Below the pieces are notes generated by a model. It saw nothing but the letters and a program-made list of their open reading frames with translations, had not been told where the DNA came from and searched no databases. Both the position numbers and the translations under genes were made by a program. Positions 1 to 10,063 of a DNA stretch of 64,000 nucleotides are shown here, one piece after another; position 1 is the stretch's first letter; the number at the start of each line of letters is the position of its first letter. Origin of the DNA: Periconia sp. R9002 (Eukaryota; Ascomycota; Dothideomycetes; Pleosporales; Periconiaceae); assembly GCA_023627715.1 (NCBI GenBank), contig JAMAHW010000019.1, forward strand, positions 231,994 to 295,993, in the 5' to 3' direction.

Positions 1-265
1 AATGGAATCAAATGGGTGAATGAGTCTTGCGCATTGATAATCGGCTCCCAGGTCACTGGGTTTATTTGCCTAGTCTCGACATTTATAAATCTATTTCTTT
101 TCATTCATTACTCGCTCCGTCGCTTGTATGCATTGACTTATCTCTTCCCCACACCGCGTAACAACTCTCGCCCCCAACAACTCACCCATCACCCACCAGC
201 GAAAGCGAAACCAAACCAAACGAAACAGAACATACCTTCTGGCTCCCATCACACACCATTTGATC
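1..265. other. Upstream region of APQ12
   Basis: No coding sequence is recognised here. The last 100 bases are rich in C and A and contain repeated CAAAC-type runs (about 205-235), a common look for a fungal 5' leader just before a start codon. It presumably holds the promoter and leader of the APQ12 gene that starts at 266. Confidence 0.4.
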
Positions 266-830
266 ATGGATCTTTTACAAGGTATGCGCCACCACTTGAA
301 CATTGAATCAAGTACCTACATGGGCCATGTTGTATTCATCAATCTAACTATCTTAAACAGCGTACCTACCCTACCTCTCGCACTTCCTCCCGCCATCTAT
401 CTTCACCCCCACCATAAAAATCGTCACGACCGCCTTCAGCGTCTTCAAAACGGCCCAAACCCATCTCTCCCCGCTCCTCGTACGCGTCACGACCCAGCCC
501 GATGTCGCTTCCCTCCTCGCGCTCGTCGTGCTACTGTTTGTCAGTCTCAAGATTCTCGACATGGCCTACCGTGCCGTTCTGTTCTGGGTCAAACTAGTTG
601 TGAGGCTCGTCGTCTGGGGTAGCTTAGCCGCCATGGCGCTGTGGATCTGGAATAGAGGAGCAGACGGTTTTGTGGAGGATGTTCAGCATCTGATGGGCTA
701 TTGGATGGGGGAGTACGAGCGATTCAAGGACGAAGCCAAGGGATGGCAGAGTCATGAGGAGGCGAAGGTCCGGTACCAGGCTGGCAAACAAAAGGGTCCT
801 GCATATGGGCAGCAGGGCAGGAGGTGGTAG
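266..830 (+). CDS. APQ12: Apq12-family nuclear envelope/ER membrane protein
   Basis: Two exons: 266-281 (only 16 nt) and 361-830. The 79-nt intron opens with GTATGC and ends AACAG; joining restores one frame of about 161 residues beginning MDLLQAYLPYL. A hydrophobic stretch around residues 62-80 (LLALVVLLFVSLKIL) is followed by a second membrane segment with FWVKLVVRLVVWGSLAAMAL, then WIWNRGADG and a charged tail rich in Gly, Gln and Lys. This layout matches the Apq12 family (nuclear pore assembly and biogenesis), small membrane proteins of the ER and nuclear envelope that act in membrane homeostasis and mRNA export in yeast. The family call rests on the recognised WxxNRGxDG region and the two membrane segments. 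The tiny first exon would be missed by simple ORF calling. Confidence 0.8.
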
Positions 831-1296
831 AACGCTCTCATGACAAAAAAGAAATAAACGAAGAAGGGGAACAGGAGCAAGCAGCGATACAACGGGACGG
901 CGAATATTCGCCTGCAATGCTAGGATACAGCTTGGTATCTGATGTGTGCTTGTGGTGTTTCTGGACGGCTTACCATCGGATTGGATGCATATTTTGGTGT
1001 TTTCAATTGCCTTTCTCACTTCTTGATCGCATTTCCACGGAGTTTACATCACGATTGTCTGTTTATAAAGCCTGGCATATAATGATGAATGACATTCCTA
1101 CCCTCGATACACATGGATTTATTTGGAACCCAAGCATAGATTCATGGATGACGGATATATCTTAATCCTCTCTCTCCACACATGGATATTATAGTGATGG
1201 AAGGACATTGACACTGATAGAACATGGACCTCCGATCATCATCACATGTGCATGCGCCTCCCAAATCCACGATAACGCATTAAAATCCACCTCTTC
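831..1296. other. Intergenic, convergent 3' ends
   Basis: Between the stop codons of APQ12 (+) and the secreted protein (-). Short reading frames exist but none resembles a protein. It likely holds both 3' UTRs and polyadenylation signals, for example the AAATAAA-like run near 850. Confidence 0.4.
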
Positions 1297-2169
1297 TTAA
1301 CTCCCTCTTCTCTCATGTCTTCGCACCCCAAAAGCCTCAGTCCCATTCCCTCCACCAAGACCAAACAAACACCTACTCTCTCTCCGCACCTCGGAGCAAA
1401 ACGCGCGATTACAACGCAAATTGCACGCTACATGGGGATCAACATGCACCGCCGGCCATTTCGATCTAGTCCCTCCCCGGAACGCTTTACCCGGTCCTTT
1501 CTTGCCTTTACTGCAAGCACAGAAGCCGCCTTCGCATATTGCTGATGGACCGCATGGATTATTGGAATTACATCGGTTCAGGGGGCAGTGCGAGAGGCTG
1601 GAGATTGCGGAGTGTGTGTCTGATATACCCGTGACATTGGCGGGGTGGGAATCATTGGAAACTGGTGGGGATGGTGATACTATGGGACTTGTGGATGGAG
1701 GAGTCGGCACGGCGTCCTCGTCCACATGTGTGCCGTTGGGTGTGGCAGATGGTAACCCTGTCGATGAGGATGCAGATAAGGAAGAGGAAGAGTATGAGGC
1801 AGAAGAAGAGGAGGGCCCCAAACATCGAAAATCCCCAGGGCACTTTTTACAGTTCAAGAACACCTCTCCGCACACTTCCCAAGACACATGAAGGCTATCG
1901 TCGACCATGGATCGGCCGCCGTCGTTCCAAGGTGAAAGGGGGTAGTCTAGCGAGATGGGAGCAGCGTTGCCTGGGTCTGGAGACCATTCGGGGTTTATGT
2001 TGTATTTGATTTTGGCTTGCGTGACGGGGTCGAGGTTGGACTTGTCATTTGATTTGGTCTGCGCCTCTGGGCCTGGCGATGGCTGTAGAGGGTGATTTTG
2101 TGGGGGATCTTGTGCTTTGGTTGGGAGTGGGGAGAATAGGATCGTGGTGAGTAGGAAGCGAAGAAACAT
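1297..2169 (-). CDS. Secreted Cys-rich protein with EGF-like segment
   Basis: Single exon, 290 residues from the ATG at 2169. That start is chosen because it opens directly with a signal peptide (MFLRFLLTTILFSPLPTKA, then QD); in-frame ATGs at 2238 and 2313 would bury the signal. The mature protein is low-complexity (Pro, Ser, Asn) with two Cys clusters. The first, CGEVFLNCKKCPGDFRC, lies near residue 105. A second cluster in the last 100 residues reads CPLNRCNSNNPCGP..CEGGFCAC, EGF-like in spacing, followed by a CNLRCNRAFC group. Between the clusters lies a Ser-rich linker likely to be O-glycosylated. I recognise it only as a conserved-looking fungal extracellular protein of unknown function; the paired Cys clusters suggest disulfide-stabilised modules at the wall or outside the cell. 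Confidence 0.65.
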   Translation of the reverse strand: MFLRFLLTTILFSPLPTKAQDPPQNHPLQPSPGPEAQTKSNDKSNLDPVTQAKIKYNINPEWSPDPGNAAPISLDYPLSPWNDGGRSMVDDSLHVSWEVCGEVFLNCKKCPGDFRCLGPSSSSASYSSSSLSASSSTGLPSATPNGTHVDEDAVPTPPSTSPIVSPSPPVSNDSHPANVTGISDTHSAISSLSHCPLNRCNSNNPCGPSAICEGGFCACSKGKKGPGKAFRGGTRSKWPAVHVDPHVACNLRCNRAFCSEVRRESRCLFGLGGGNGTEAFGVRRHERRGS

Positions 2170-2401
2170 GGTCGTTGATGGGGATATGGTAGGATCAAAT
2201 GGCAACAAGGCATTCGCAAAAGGGAGTGGTCGAGCCATTATGTCACAGGGAAAGGAATGCAGGAGATATACAGTGGAATGCACATGAATTGGGTCGTAGT
2301 ACAATATCTCCAATCATCCCTTCAGGTACGTCATTTTGATCATACCATTTGAACAGCCTTACCTCATGGGAGAAGCATTTAGATCTCTTGCGCAGACATG
2401 A

Positions 2402-3266
2402 TCACCACTTCTCGACACCCGGCCTTAGGTCAATCTCCCAGGTGAAATTCGTTCTTGGCTGCGTGTGGAGCCACCAATAATCGTTTGCAATCTACGTATA
2501 TTAGCCACAATGTCTTCATTTATATGGTGGGAGTAATAGCAGAGAGAAAGCGTACGTACCCCGTCTGCGCTCAACTTCGCTTCCGGCCCTAGGTCTTTCA
2601 ACCACTCTTTCGTGCGTGGAATATCAATAACACCATCTATGATCGCATGGCTGACATGCACCCCCTGAGGCCCGAACTCCCTGGCTAGACTCTGGCTAAG
2701 TGCTCGCAACGCCCATTTGCCAGTGGCAAACGACGCCATGAGCGCATTGCTCTTCACCGAAGCAGTGGCACCCGTGAAGATCAGTGAGGGTGGATGTTCA
2801 GACTTTTGCTCCACCCCTTTCAGGAGCAAAGGGAGAGTCGCTTGCGAGAACAGGAACCCGCCATTTGCACTGACATTCAAAGATGTGGCGAACACATCTT
2901 CTGGCAACTCGAGGAAAGGCTTACGGAGAAAGCCGCCACTCGCGTTGAAGATAGCCGCCTGTATTGATTGTCAATGTTTGCGACATTGTGATTTTCATAG
3001 AGGCAACATACTGCGGCACCGACATCCTCTCCAAACTCTGCCTTGATTTTTTGAACGGCGTTCTTTACACTCCCGGAATTTGAAATGTCTGTACTGATAC
3101 CCAAGGCTTTCCCACCAGACGAATTGATCTCTTTCGCCAAAGACTCAAAATTTTCCGGACTCCTTGCAAGAAGAACCACGGGATATGTCTTCGCGAACTT
3201 GCGGGCTACAGACGCTCCGGTACCCGGACCAACCCCAGCAACGATTGTGATAAGCTTAGAGGACAT
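2402..3266 (-). CDS. Short-chain dehydrogenase/reductase with Phe in place of the catalytic Tyr
   Basis: Three exons: 3266-3012, 2958-2560 and 2491-2402, with introns of 53 and 68 nt, both in phase 0. Splicing gives 247 residues starting MSSKLITIVAGVGPGTG and ending RPGVEKW. The N-terminal glycine-rich dinucleotide motif (AGVGPGTGASVA) and a Rossmann core are clear. The NASG motif (residues 89-92) sits at the exon 1/2 junction, and correct splicing is needed to restore it. At the expected YxxxK site the sequence reads FATGK, so the proton-donating Tyr is Phe while Lys is kept. The late segment SHAIIDGVIDIPRTK and the WWLHTQPR tail look like a distinct fungal SDR subfamily. The substrate is unknown, and activity may be altered or lost. 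Confidence 0.85.
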
Positions 3267-4428
3267 TTTGTAGTCAATTATTTGCTGCGTCGGAGAATAC
3301 AGCGGTTGCAATCGTAAGAAGCAAAGCTAAAGACCAGTATTTGCGAAACTGATATATACGCGAGTCTGAGAATAATTGTTTACTGATCCGTTATGTGATG
3401 TTGAGGGGAAATGGTGCAAGATCCGTACGAGACACTAAGCGGCCAACCAAAAACGTCATGATTTCTAAGCGCATTCAGAATGTGTACCATGTTTAGATAT
3501 ACATGAAGCCTATTGAACATCGAAACATTTCCCTACACAGCAGCGCGATTCCTGCATGATTGGAAAAGCTAAATATATCTGATTTGTTCAAACTGTTAGA
3601 GGATGACTGGATTGAGGTTGAAGGTACATAAATTTGATATATATACCATGGTATTGCCAACAACATATCGAATGTAAGGACGCCCTGCTCCGACAAAGAG
3701 ATTCTGAGGTTATGAATAAGATAAAATTTCCGAATCTGCGCCGGTGTAGCTATATTTAACTACGAGATCATGATTATCGTCCGCTGCATTCGGTGCAAAC
3801 TTCAGTCTGCACATATTTGATGATTCTAACCAAGCCAGCGCGAGTAAGCCGGTAGCATACGACTAGGTGTGTCGGTTAACATATAATGATTGGTACGATC
3901 GCAGATAGGGTTGATTTGCCTGAAACCTAGAAATACTTCACGCGTAGTACAACTATGTATCTCTCCATCAAACCGCACATTTCATCGAACTATCCAGCGC
4001 GGTCTGCAGGGGAGATATGACTTGTAGCCATAGAAAATCAATCTTCGCTAGTCGTATAACTGCAAACAACCATGGCAATGGGTTGAAGAGTAGATATCCT
4101 AGCGTGGAAGAAAACGAAGGTCAAATCACAGCGTGAGTAGTGCAGCAGTGTGTCGTGAGAGGGCGTTTCACATGGCCTAATGTTACGGACGTACACTGGG
4201 GATCTGGGAGGCGTTGCGGTAGTCGATGATACAGGCTCTGTTGGCCAGTTCATTGTTCGAGCTATGCATATAACGCCCCTATTTTTTCCGTGCATCGTTG
4301 CATCGTTGGTAATGGTGAAGAGATGTTATGCATTCCGTCCGCTTGATAAAAAAGTGGTACAGCCCGCGCCTATTCCCCGGGCATCCCAGCCATAAATTGT
4401 CGTCAACCTGAGAGAAACATCACACCAT
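3267..4428. other. Intergenic, AT-leaning
   Basis: About 1.2 kb between the SDR start and the RPL26 stop, both genes on the minus strand. No convincing coding region, tRNA or repeat is visible. It must contain the SDR promoter next to 3267 and the RPL26 3' UTR next to 4428. Confidence 0.4.
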
Positions 4429-5110
4429 CTATGCCTCCGCCTTCTTCTTCGCGGCCTCGCGTCCCTGGCTTATCCTCTCCAGAATGTTCTCACGGTCCTG
4501 CTGTATGTCAGTGCCCGGATGCAGACTGGCGAGAACTCAAGGGCGTACCTTGTCGAGCTTGAGCTTGGTTACGACGACTTTGGAAGCGGCGATGGGGATG
4601 GGGACGGACTGGCCGTTGCTCTTCTCACGGACAACTGTGGATCGATAAGCGATGTACGTAGGGTGGGCTTGGTTCGTGGGTTACAGACCTCCGTTGATGT
4701 GAAGAGCGTACTTGAGGCGGTAAACGGAGGAGACCTTGCCCTCGCGTCCCTTGTGTGTTCCGCGCACGATTTGGATCTCATCCTAGATGCGTTCAGTATT
4801 CGTGGGGTTTTTGTGGTTCGAGGTTTTAGGAGGCAGGCGTACGTCTTTGCGGATTGGGATGCTGGTTTCTAGATTAGCAAAATTGGTCGGTATATATGCA
4901 AATGTGGTAAGCCATACCTTCGCACGTTGTGCTTCTCGCGGAGCTCCTTGCTGAGCGGCGCCTGTGGGGGTTAGCAATGGCCATGCCAACAAAGATTTTG
5001 AGGAGAGCACACACCGACATGATGACACGGCGGACGCTGCTGGGAGCGCTGAAGTGCGCCTTCCGCGACTTGCGGCGCGAGCTCGCGATGGACTGCTGGA
5101 CCTTGGTCAT
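4429..5110 (-). CDS. RPL26: 60S ribosomal protein L26 (uL24)
   Basis: Six exons: 5110-5015, 4961-4918, 4861-4843, 4782-4689, 4634-4549, 4497-4429. Together they give 408 nt, 135 residues, the normal length for eukaryotic uL24. The first exon encodes [19 protein letters not shown], a hallmark of the family; exon 2 gives [14 protein letters not shown]; later exons give [11 protein letters not shown] (KOW-type segment), YALHINGV and [16 protein letters not shown]. All junctions are GT-AG and keep phase. Exon 3 is only 19 nt. uL24 binds 23S/25S-type rRNA near the peptide exit tunnel of the large subunit. It is divergently arranged with the AT-hook protein, whose start is 413 bp away. Heavy intron content near the start is usual for fungal ribosomal protein genes. 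Confidence 0.95.
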
Positions 5111-5523
5111 TGTGCTGATAATTCCCTCGGGCGGTGTTGTCGTATCTCAGAACGCTTTCGCAGACTAGGAATGTTTGTGTGGAAGCCCTGGTGAACAAGC
5201 GAGGGCTTGGCAAAGGTCCGGTTCGGAGAAACAATGTTCCATCTGCTCCAGTTACGCTTGCTTTAGCGTCGGTGGTTCTTTCCCACTGCGGACGACGCGT
5301 GACGAACAGCCATCCCCACCTATTACATTGGGTGATCTTTTCACCAACGCGCATTCTTCGCGTTTGCCAAATTGGTAGCGATGCAAATGGCTCCTACGGT
5401 ATAGTTGAAGTGCGCGTCCCATTCACCTGCTTCCCGTCCCCCTCACAATCGCTAACTGGAGTAATTAGCATCCAGCGCGCCCTGGAACAACTGGGCCTGG
5501 TGCGCGAGCTTCTCTCAACAAGC
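5111..5523. promoter_or_regulatory. Shared intergenic region of RPL26 and the AT-hook gene
   Basis: This 413-bp gap separates two divergent start codons and must contain both promoters and leaders. The frame of the right-hand gene stays open leftward to 5134, but that stretch lacks the low-complexity style of the protein and includes likely leader sequence, so I treat it as non-coding. No firm TATA box or named factor site was identified. Confidence 0.45.
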
Positions 5524-8500
5524 ATGTCGTCCAACTCTTACAATCCGTACAACTACCCCTATCAGCAAAGCGCTCCTCAGCAACAGTACTCCACGTATCA
5601 GACCGCGTCTGCGACAAATAATCCGCCACAGGCATCGGCATCTGTATCGCGACAGTACCAACCCACAACTCAAGCCACTGACTACGGGTTCTACCAAGCG
5701 CAATCGTATGGCACACATGGAAATGGTTACGATGCAGTACAGGATAGATCAAACACCTGGAATGGCACCAACTATGGTGCTAATCGAGAAACAACAAGTC
5801 GTGCCGCCGAAGTACTTCATAATATGAGCAATACAGCATACAGTTCTAACTCCACAAACCCAACGACTTTTCCGTCCGTTAACACCACGCCCGCTCCGCG
5901 ATATACCACCACGCCAATGCCCTCTCACGATCAGTCGCAAGCTCGCCCTCCCAGTGTTAACACAAACGGCGCGCAAGCGTCAGCAGCACGCGGTACGAAC
6001 TCGCCTGCGCTCCCAACATCGAATTTGTCTCAGAGACCTGCCAAATCCTATAGTCAACAACAGTTCAGTCAGCCCCAGCGGACTGCGAGCCCAGCACAGT
6101 ACAACTCTTCAAAGCCACAATATAGTACAGAGCACTCTAACAGGCAATTACCGAATCCGACATCTTACAGTTGTTCTGCTTCCCATGCTACGGCGCCTAT
6201 ATCTCAAGCAACCACCACTGCACCGGAACCTATAGGACTAACCACTGCTACCGTGGACCCGATGGCTGTATATGACCCCTGGCCGGAATATCAGCGCAAG
6301 GCAGAAGCTCAAAGGGCGCAGAAAGCCATCGAGGATGCTGCCCGATTAGAAGAGGAGAAAAAGGCTGAGCAGAGACGGCAGGAAGAGGAACGGAAGAAGG
6401 CACTGGAGGAGGAGAAACGGCGCAAAGAAGAGGAAGAGAAAGAACGGAAGCAGGAAGAAGAGAGAGCGCGGTCTGCACAAATGATGCGAACGCAACAGGG
6501 CGATTCTCATCCACAGACGGTCTCGTCCGGAACAACCGGCAATGCGATGGAGGATGAGATAAGGGCATTGATGTCAAAGATGCGTGAATTCAACAGCAAA
6601 GACCCTGCGCTACTGGCCCGGATCTGGGAAGAGGAACGGAGAGCGAAAGCGCCGAAATCACCTACTGTTCAGAGCAAGCCCACTCCTCAAGCAGCAGCAC
6701 CTCCTTCACAGACACAAACTCCTCCTATAGCAACCTCGCGCCAGAGCGTAACCTCTAAGGAGAGCGTTCCATCGAAAACAACCAAACCCACGAAAAACTC
6801 GAGAGCCAAATCAACACCGGTCCCCGCGCAGCCTGTAGCGAAGCCTGTAGAGTCTCCCACTATCACCCGTCCCAAAGGAAGCACTGTCTGGCCACCCGAG
6901 AAGAAAGCGCATCTGGCAAGTGCAGCAGCAGCATACCTTTCAAATCACGAATCTAACAGGCCTGTGGAAGCAAATGAGATTCTTCTCATGCTGGATAGGA
7001 ATCCTTCCTATATTGAGTTGTGCGAACAACTTGAGCAAATGGAACTTGTTCTGGAGAGAGCGGCATTCGCAAAGACCTTGCTTGCTGCAGTCCCAGATGT
7101 GAATTCCGGATCACGACCAAAGCCTGGCCCTGCTGGACCAGTGAATGGATCTCAAAGAGTCCAAGTTGCAACGCCTGCGATCATGAAAAGTGCTGCTGTA
7201 CGAACCCCTGCGCCCCCCGCGGGTCAATCCCAAGCAGACACACCAGGGCTTAATATAACTCAATACCCGCCATTCCCTGAGAACAACGTTCATGTCGCAC
7301 AGATGATACCTATAAATCCGGAGCAGAGACATCCTCCGACTAAGGAAGAAGCCGCTCGCAAACGAACGTTCGGGGATCTGGTCGATTTGACCTTAGAACC
7401 AGATGACGAAGATGAGCCGATTTTAAAGAAACACAATCCGGGAACATCGCACCAATCTCCCTTCTCGCCTATGCCAAATGCTCCCGAGTCACAGGAAGGG
7501 TCTCCTGCCAATTTTCCTCTTCCTGTGCACACCGTTGCTCGACCTCTTCACCAGGTCCCTCCTCCGTTCGATCTCCGGCATCATACCCTCGTGCAACCAT
7601 TAGACCGCAAGAATGCTCTACGTCGAAACACATATAACATCAAAACGATCGCGCGAGATGTACTTCTTGCCTGTGGAAGACATCCAGAAACAAGACAATT
7701 AAATCAGCATTTGGACATACTGAAAACGACTCTGCCGCAGATCACGAACGATGCTGATCTCAGTACGTTGAGATGGGATATCATTGATCCTGGCAACCCA
7801 CCCGCAGGTTATTTCAAAGAAGATGTTCATGACCTCGTGGCAGATGCCGATGATGAGGATGAATCTGACGAGGAAGAGCGTGTTCAGCAGTTGCATGCGC
7901 CTAGTGCTACAAGCACGGTCCCCGAAAGGGCCCAAGCGGCAGTTGAGGCGCTCAACCCATTCCAGCCGAAGAAGCGACGCGGTCGGCCCCCGCGTTTCTC
8001 ACTACCTGGAGATGCAGCCGCGCCATCCACACCAATGCAGCGACAAGTGTCCACCAATATGGCCGCGAGCGCACCCCACCCGAGCACAACCGCTGCTGGT
8101 GTAGGTTACAGTGCGTTCCGTTCAGCCACGCAATACGATGCAAATGGCAACCCCTTGCCCAAAAAGAGGGGCCGTCCTGTCGGCTGGCGCAAGAATATCC
8201 ACGGTTCAGCAGCAGCGCTCAACCACCCCAACCCCAACCGCTATACTGGACCACGAAATCTCCCCAAAAATTCGCAATCGAGCATGCCACTCACTTTCGG
8301 TTCCGGGAGCAATCCCATTCGCCTCGACTCGCGCTCTCCCAGCGTAGCTCCACGATACAAGTCTTTCAAGTGCAAATGGCAGGGCTGTACTGCCGAGCTT
8401 CATAATCTGGAAACTCTGCGGAAGCATGTTTTCAAAGTGCACAGAAAAGGGAGCCCAGAGGGGATTCTGGAATGCCTATGGAATGATTGCGCAGAAGTTG

Positions 8501-9012
8501 CAAGCCACGATCCGCTGAGAAATATGAGGATTGAGAGTGCCAAAACATTTACTAGCGAGAGCGACTGGCAGGAACACCTGATGCAAGCACATTTCCAACC
8601 ACTAGCCTGGACACTTGGCGATGGCCAGGCTGGCGGTGTTTCTGGTTTGCGGACCCTCCACCCATGATCTTACACATGCTGATGTTAACAGACTAAACTA
8701 GACACGAATGATTCTGAGTCTTATTTGAGCGATGCTCAAGGGAGAAGCGTTACCCCACGAATCATTCGACCTGAGTATATTTCAGAGAGCGGGTACAGTG
8801 ATAGCGCCGAGCGGGCTCCCCAGCGAAAACGCCCTCAAGACTCTCAAGAGCAAGACGCGCGAAGCGTGCAGGACCGTATGATATCCCGGAAAAAACGTAT
8901 AGGAGGTCCTGGCATGGATCGTGGAGGTTCCACATTTGTCAATGACAAACGTCGACGAGGCTTCGTGGACGTTACCGATACGGAGGAAGAGGTTGTGGAT
9001 GCAGGGATTTGA
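5524..9012 (+). CDS. Large AT-hook and C2H2 zinc-finger nuclear protein
   Basis: Start chosen at 5524 (MSSNSYNPYNYPYQQ), although the frame is open back to 5134. Exon 1 runs to about 8644; an intron of about 50-60 nt follows, and the last exon runs from about 8692-8702 to 9012, giving roughly 1,140 residues. In order: a Ser/Gln/Asn/Tyr-rich prion-like N-terminus (1-240); a Glu/Lys/Arg-rich coiled coil (about 258-320); Pro/Ser linkers; an acidic patch with DEDESDEEE; AT-hooks KKRRGRPP (about 816) and KKRGRPVG (about 880); a C2H2 finger beginning CKWQGC near 950; and a second, widely spaced CLWNDC...HLMQAH finger. The tail has basic KR clusters. It is probably a chromatin-associated regulator; I do not recognise an orthologue by name. 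The donor is weak (GTTTGC or GTTTCT), so the junction is uncertain. Confidence 0.75.
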
Positions 9013-9353
9013 ATAAGGGTATAATAAGGACGGAAGTGTAGCACATGCCAAGGTAATTGCTATATTCTTTGTAACGCTATTCAAGGAATGCGCTTCAGGC
9101 AAGTAGTGGAGCATTCCGTCTTCTACGTGTAGCATAGCAAGCAGGATAAAGAAGAACGAAGAAGCTCAAATTGGTCTTCTCTCATTTTGTGACGCCAAAC
9201 CCCCATTGATGCGAAAGCCATGGAAATTTCGCAGATCCCCATTGAACCCCTCGTTTGATTGTATAGAATGCCTTGGGTGAAAGTTAGGCGTGATCATGAG
9301 CCGATAGCTGCGCTAGTCTTCTCTGACGAATCTGTCTGTATTTGTTTCCTTAT
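9013..9353. other. Intergenic, convergent 3' ends
   Basis: It lies between the stop of the AT-hook protein (+) and the stop of OST4 (-). Only short frames without protein character are seen; probable 3' UTR sequence for both. Confidence 0.4.
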
Positions 9354-9506
9354 CTACGCCTTCACTTTTGCTCCAGTTGTCCTTGGTTTCCCCTCTGGGA
9401 CATGATCTTCGGAATTGACTTCAAGGAAGTGGTATACGACTATGAGGAACATAGCAGCACTCCCCAGAAATATAGCGAGCGAGTAGAGTTGGCTGTCGGT
9501 GATCAT
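9354..9506 (-). CDS. OST4: Oligosaccharyltransferase subunit Ost4
   Basis: A 50-residue protein from ATG at 9506: MITDSQLYSLAIFLGSAAMF, then LIVVYHFLEVN and a short polar tail ending AKVKA. The MIxDxxLYxLAxFLGxxAM...YHFLEVN pattern is diagnostic of Ost4, the single-pass mini-subunit that bridges Stt3 and Ost3/6 in the ER complex that N-glycosylates proteins. Almost the whole protein is the membrane helix. The frame continues 119 residues upstream to 9863 without a stop, but the conserved family start is at 9506, so the upstream part is taken as leader or shadow. The gene is short enough to be skipped by most length-filtered gene callers. Divergent from TMA46. Confidence 0.9.
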   Translation of the reverse strand: MITDSQLYSLAIFLGSAAMFLIVVYHFLEVNSEDHVPEGKPRTTGAKVKA

Positions 9507-10063
9507 TCTGGCGGCGGACTGGGCGATAGCTTGCTTGTTGGAGGCGCGAAGAGGACGGCTTGGGAATGAATCAGCTAGGGAACGCATATTGAGCAAAAAG
9601 GAGCAAATGCGATACATACATACCGCTGTCAATACGTTCAATGGAGGGGGATTCAAGGACCGAATGGTGTTGGATTGGAAGGAGGATAATTGCTGCGCAT
9701 GCCTCATCAATGGAACATTGGTGCTGTACCTGACACCTTGCGGAACAATCAATTGCCTTACCCTGCTACGGCGGCCTTGGCAACTGACGAGCAAACCCAC
9801 GACGCAATCCGTCCGTGCCACAACTGCTTCGCCACTCTTCTGCCGCCCCACCTCTAGGCTCACCCATCAAACCATCGCACACATCAATCTTCGAACTTTG
9901 ACGTCTTGCAGCCTTGACACCGGCACCAGCTCCCCTCAATCCATCCCAGCCAGACGCGCACCCCTCCCTTTCTACGTCTGCACACAATCTCAATCTAGGA
10001 CCAACGTTTATTTCCCAGTTGACATTATAATCACTAGCTGAGTAAACTACATCGTTCTTCACG
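9507..10063. promoter_or_regulatory. Shared intergenic region of OST4 and TMA46
   Basis: This 557-bp stretch between divergent starts is open in several frames but shows no family resemblance. It presumably contains both promoters and leaders; an intron in the OST4 leader is possible but not demonstrable from sequence alone. Confidence 0.4.

Noticed and set aside
4519..4872. Plus-strand open frame across the RPL26 gene
   Set aside because: Antisense shadow of exons 3-5 of RPL26.
9507..9863. N-terminal extension of OST4 to 169 residues
   Set aside because: The conserved Ost4 start is at 9506; the upstream part has no conserved-looking sequence.
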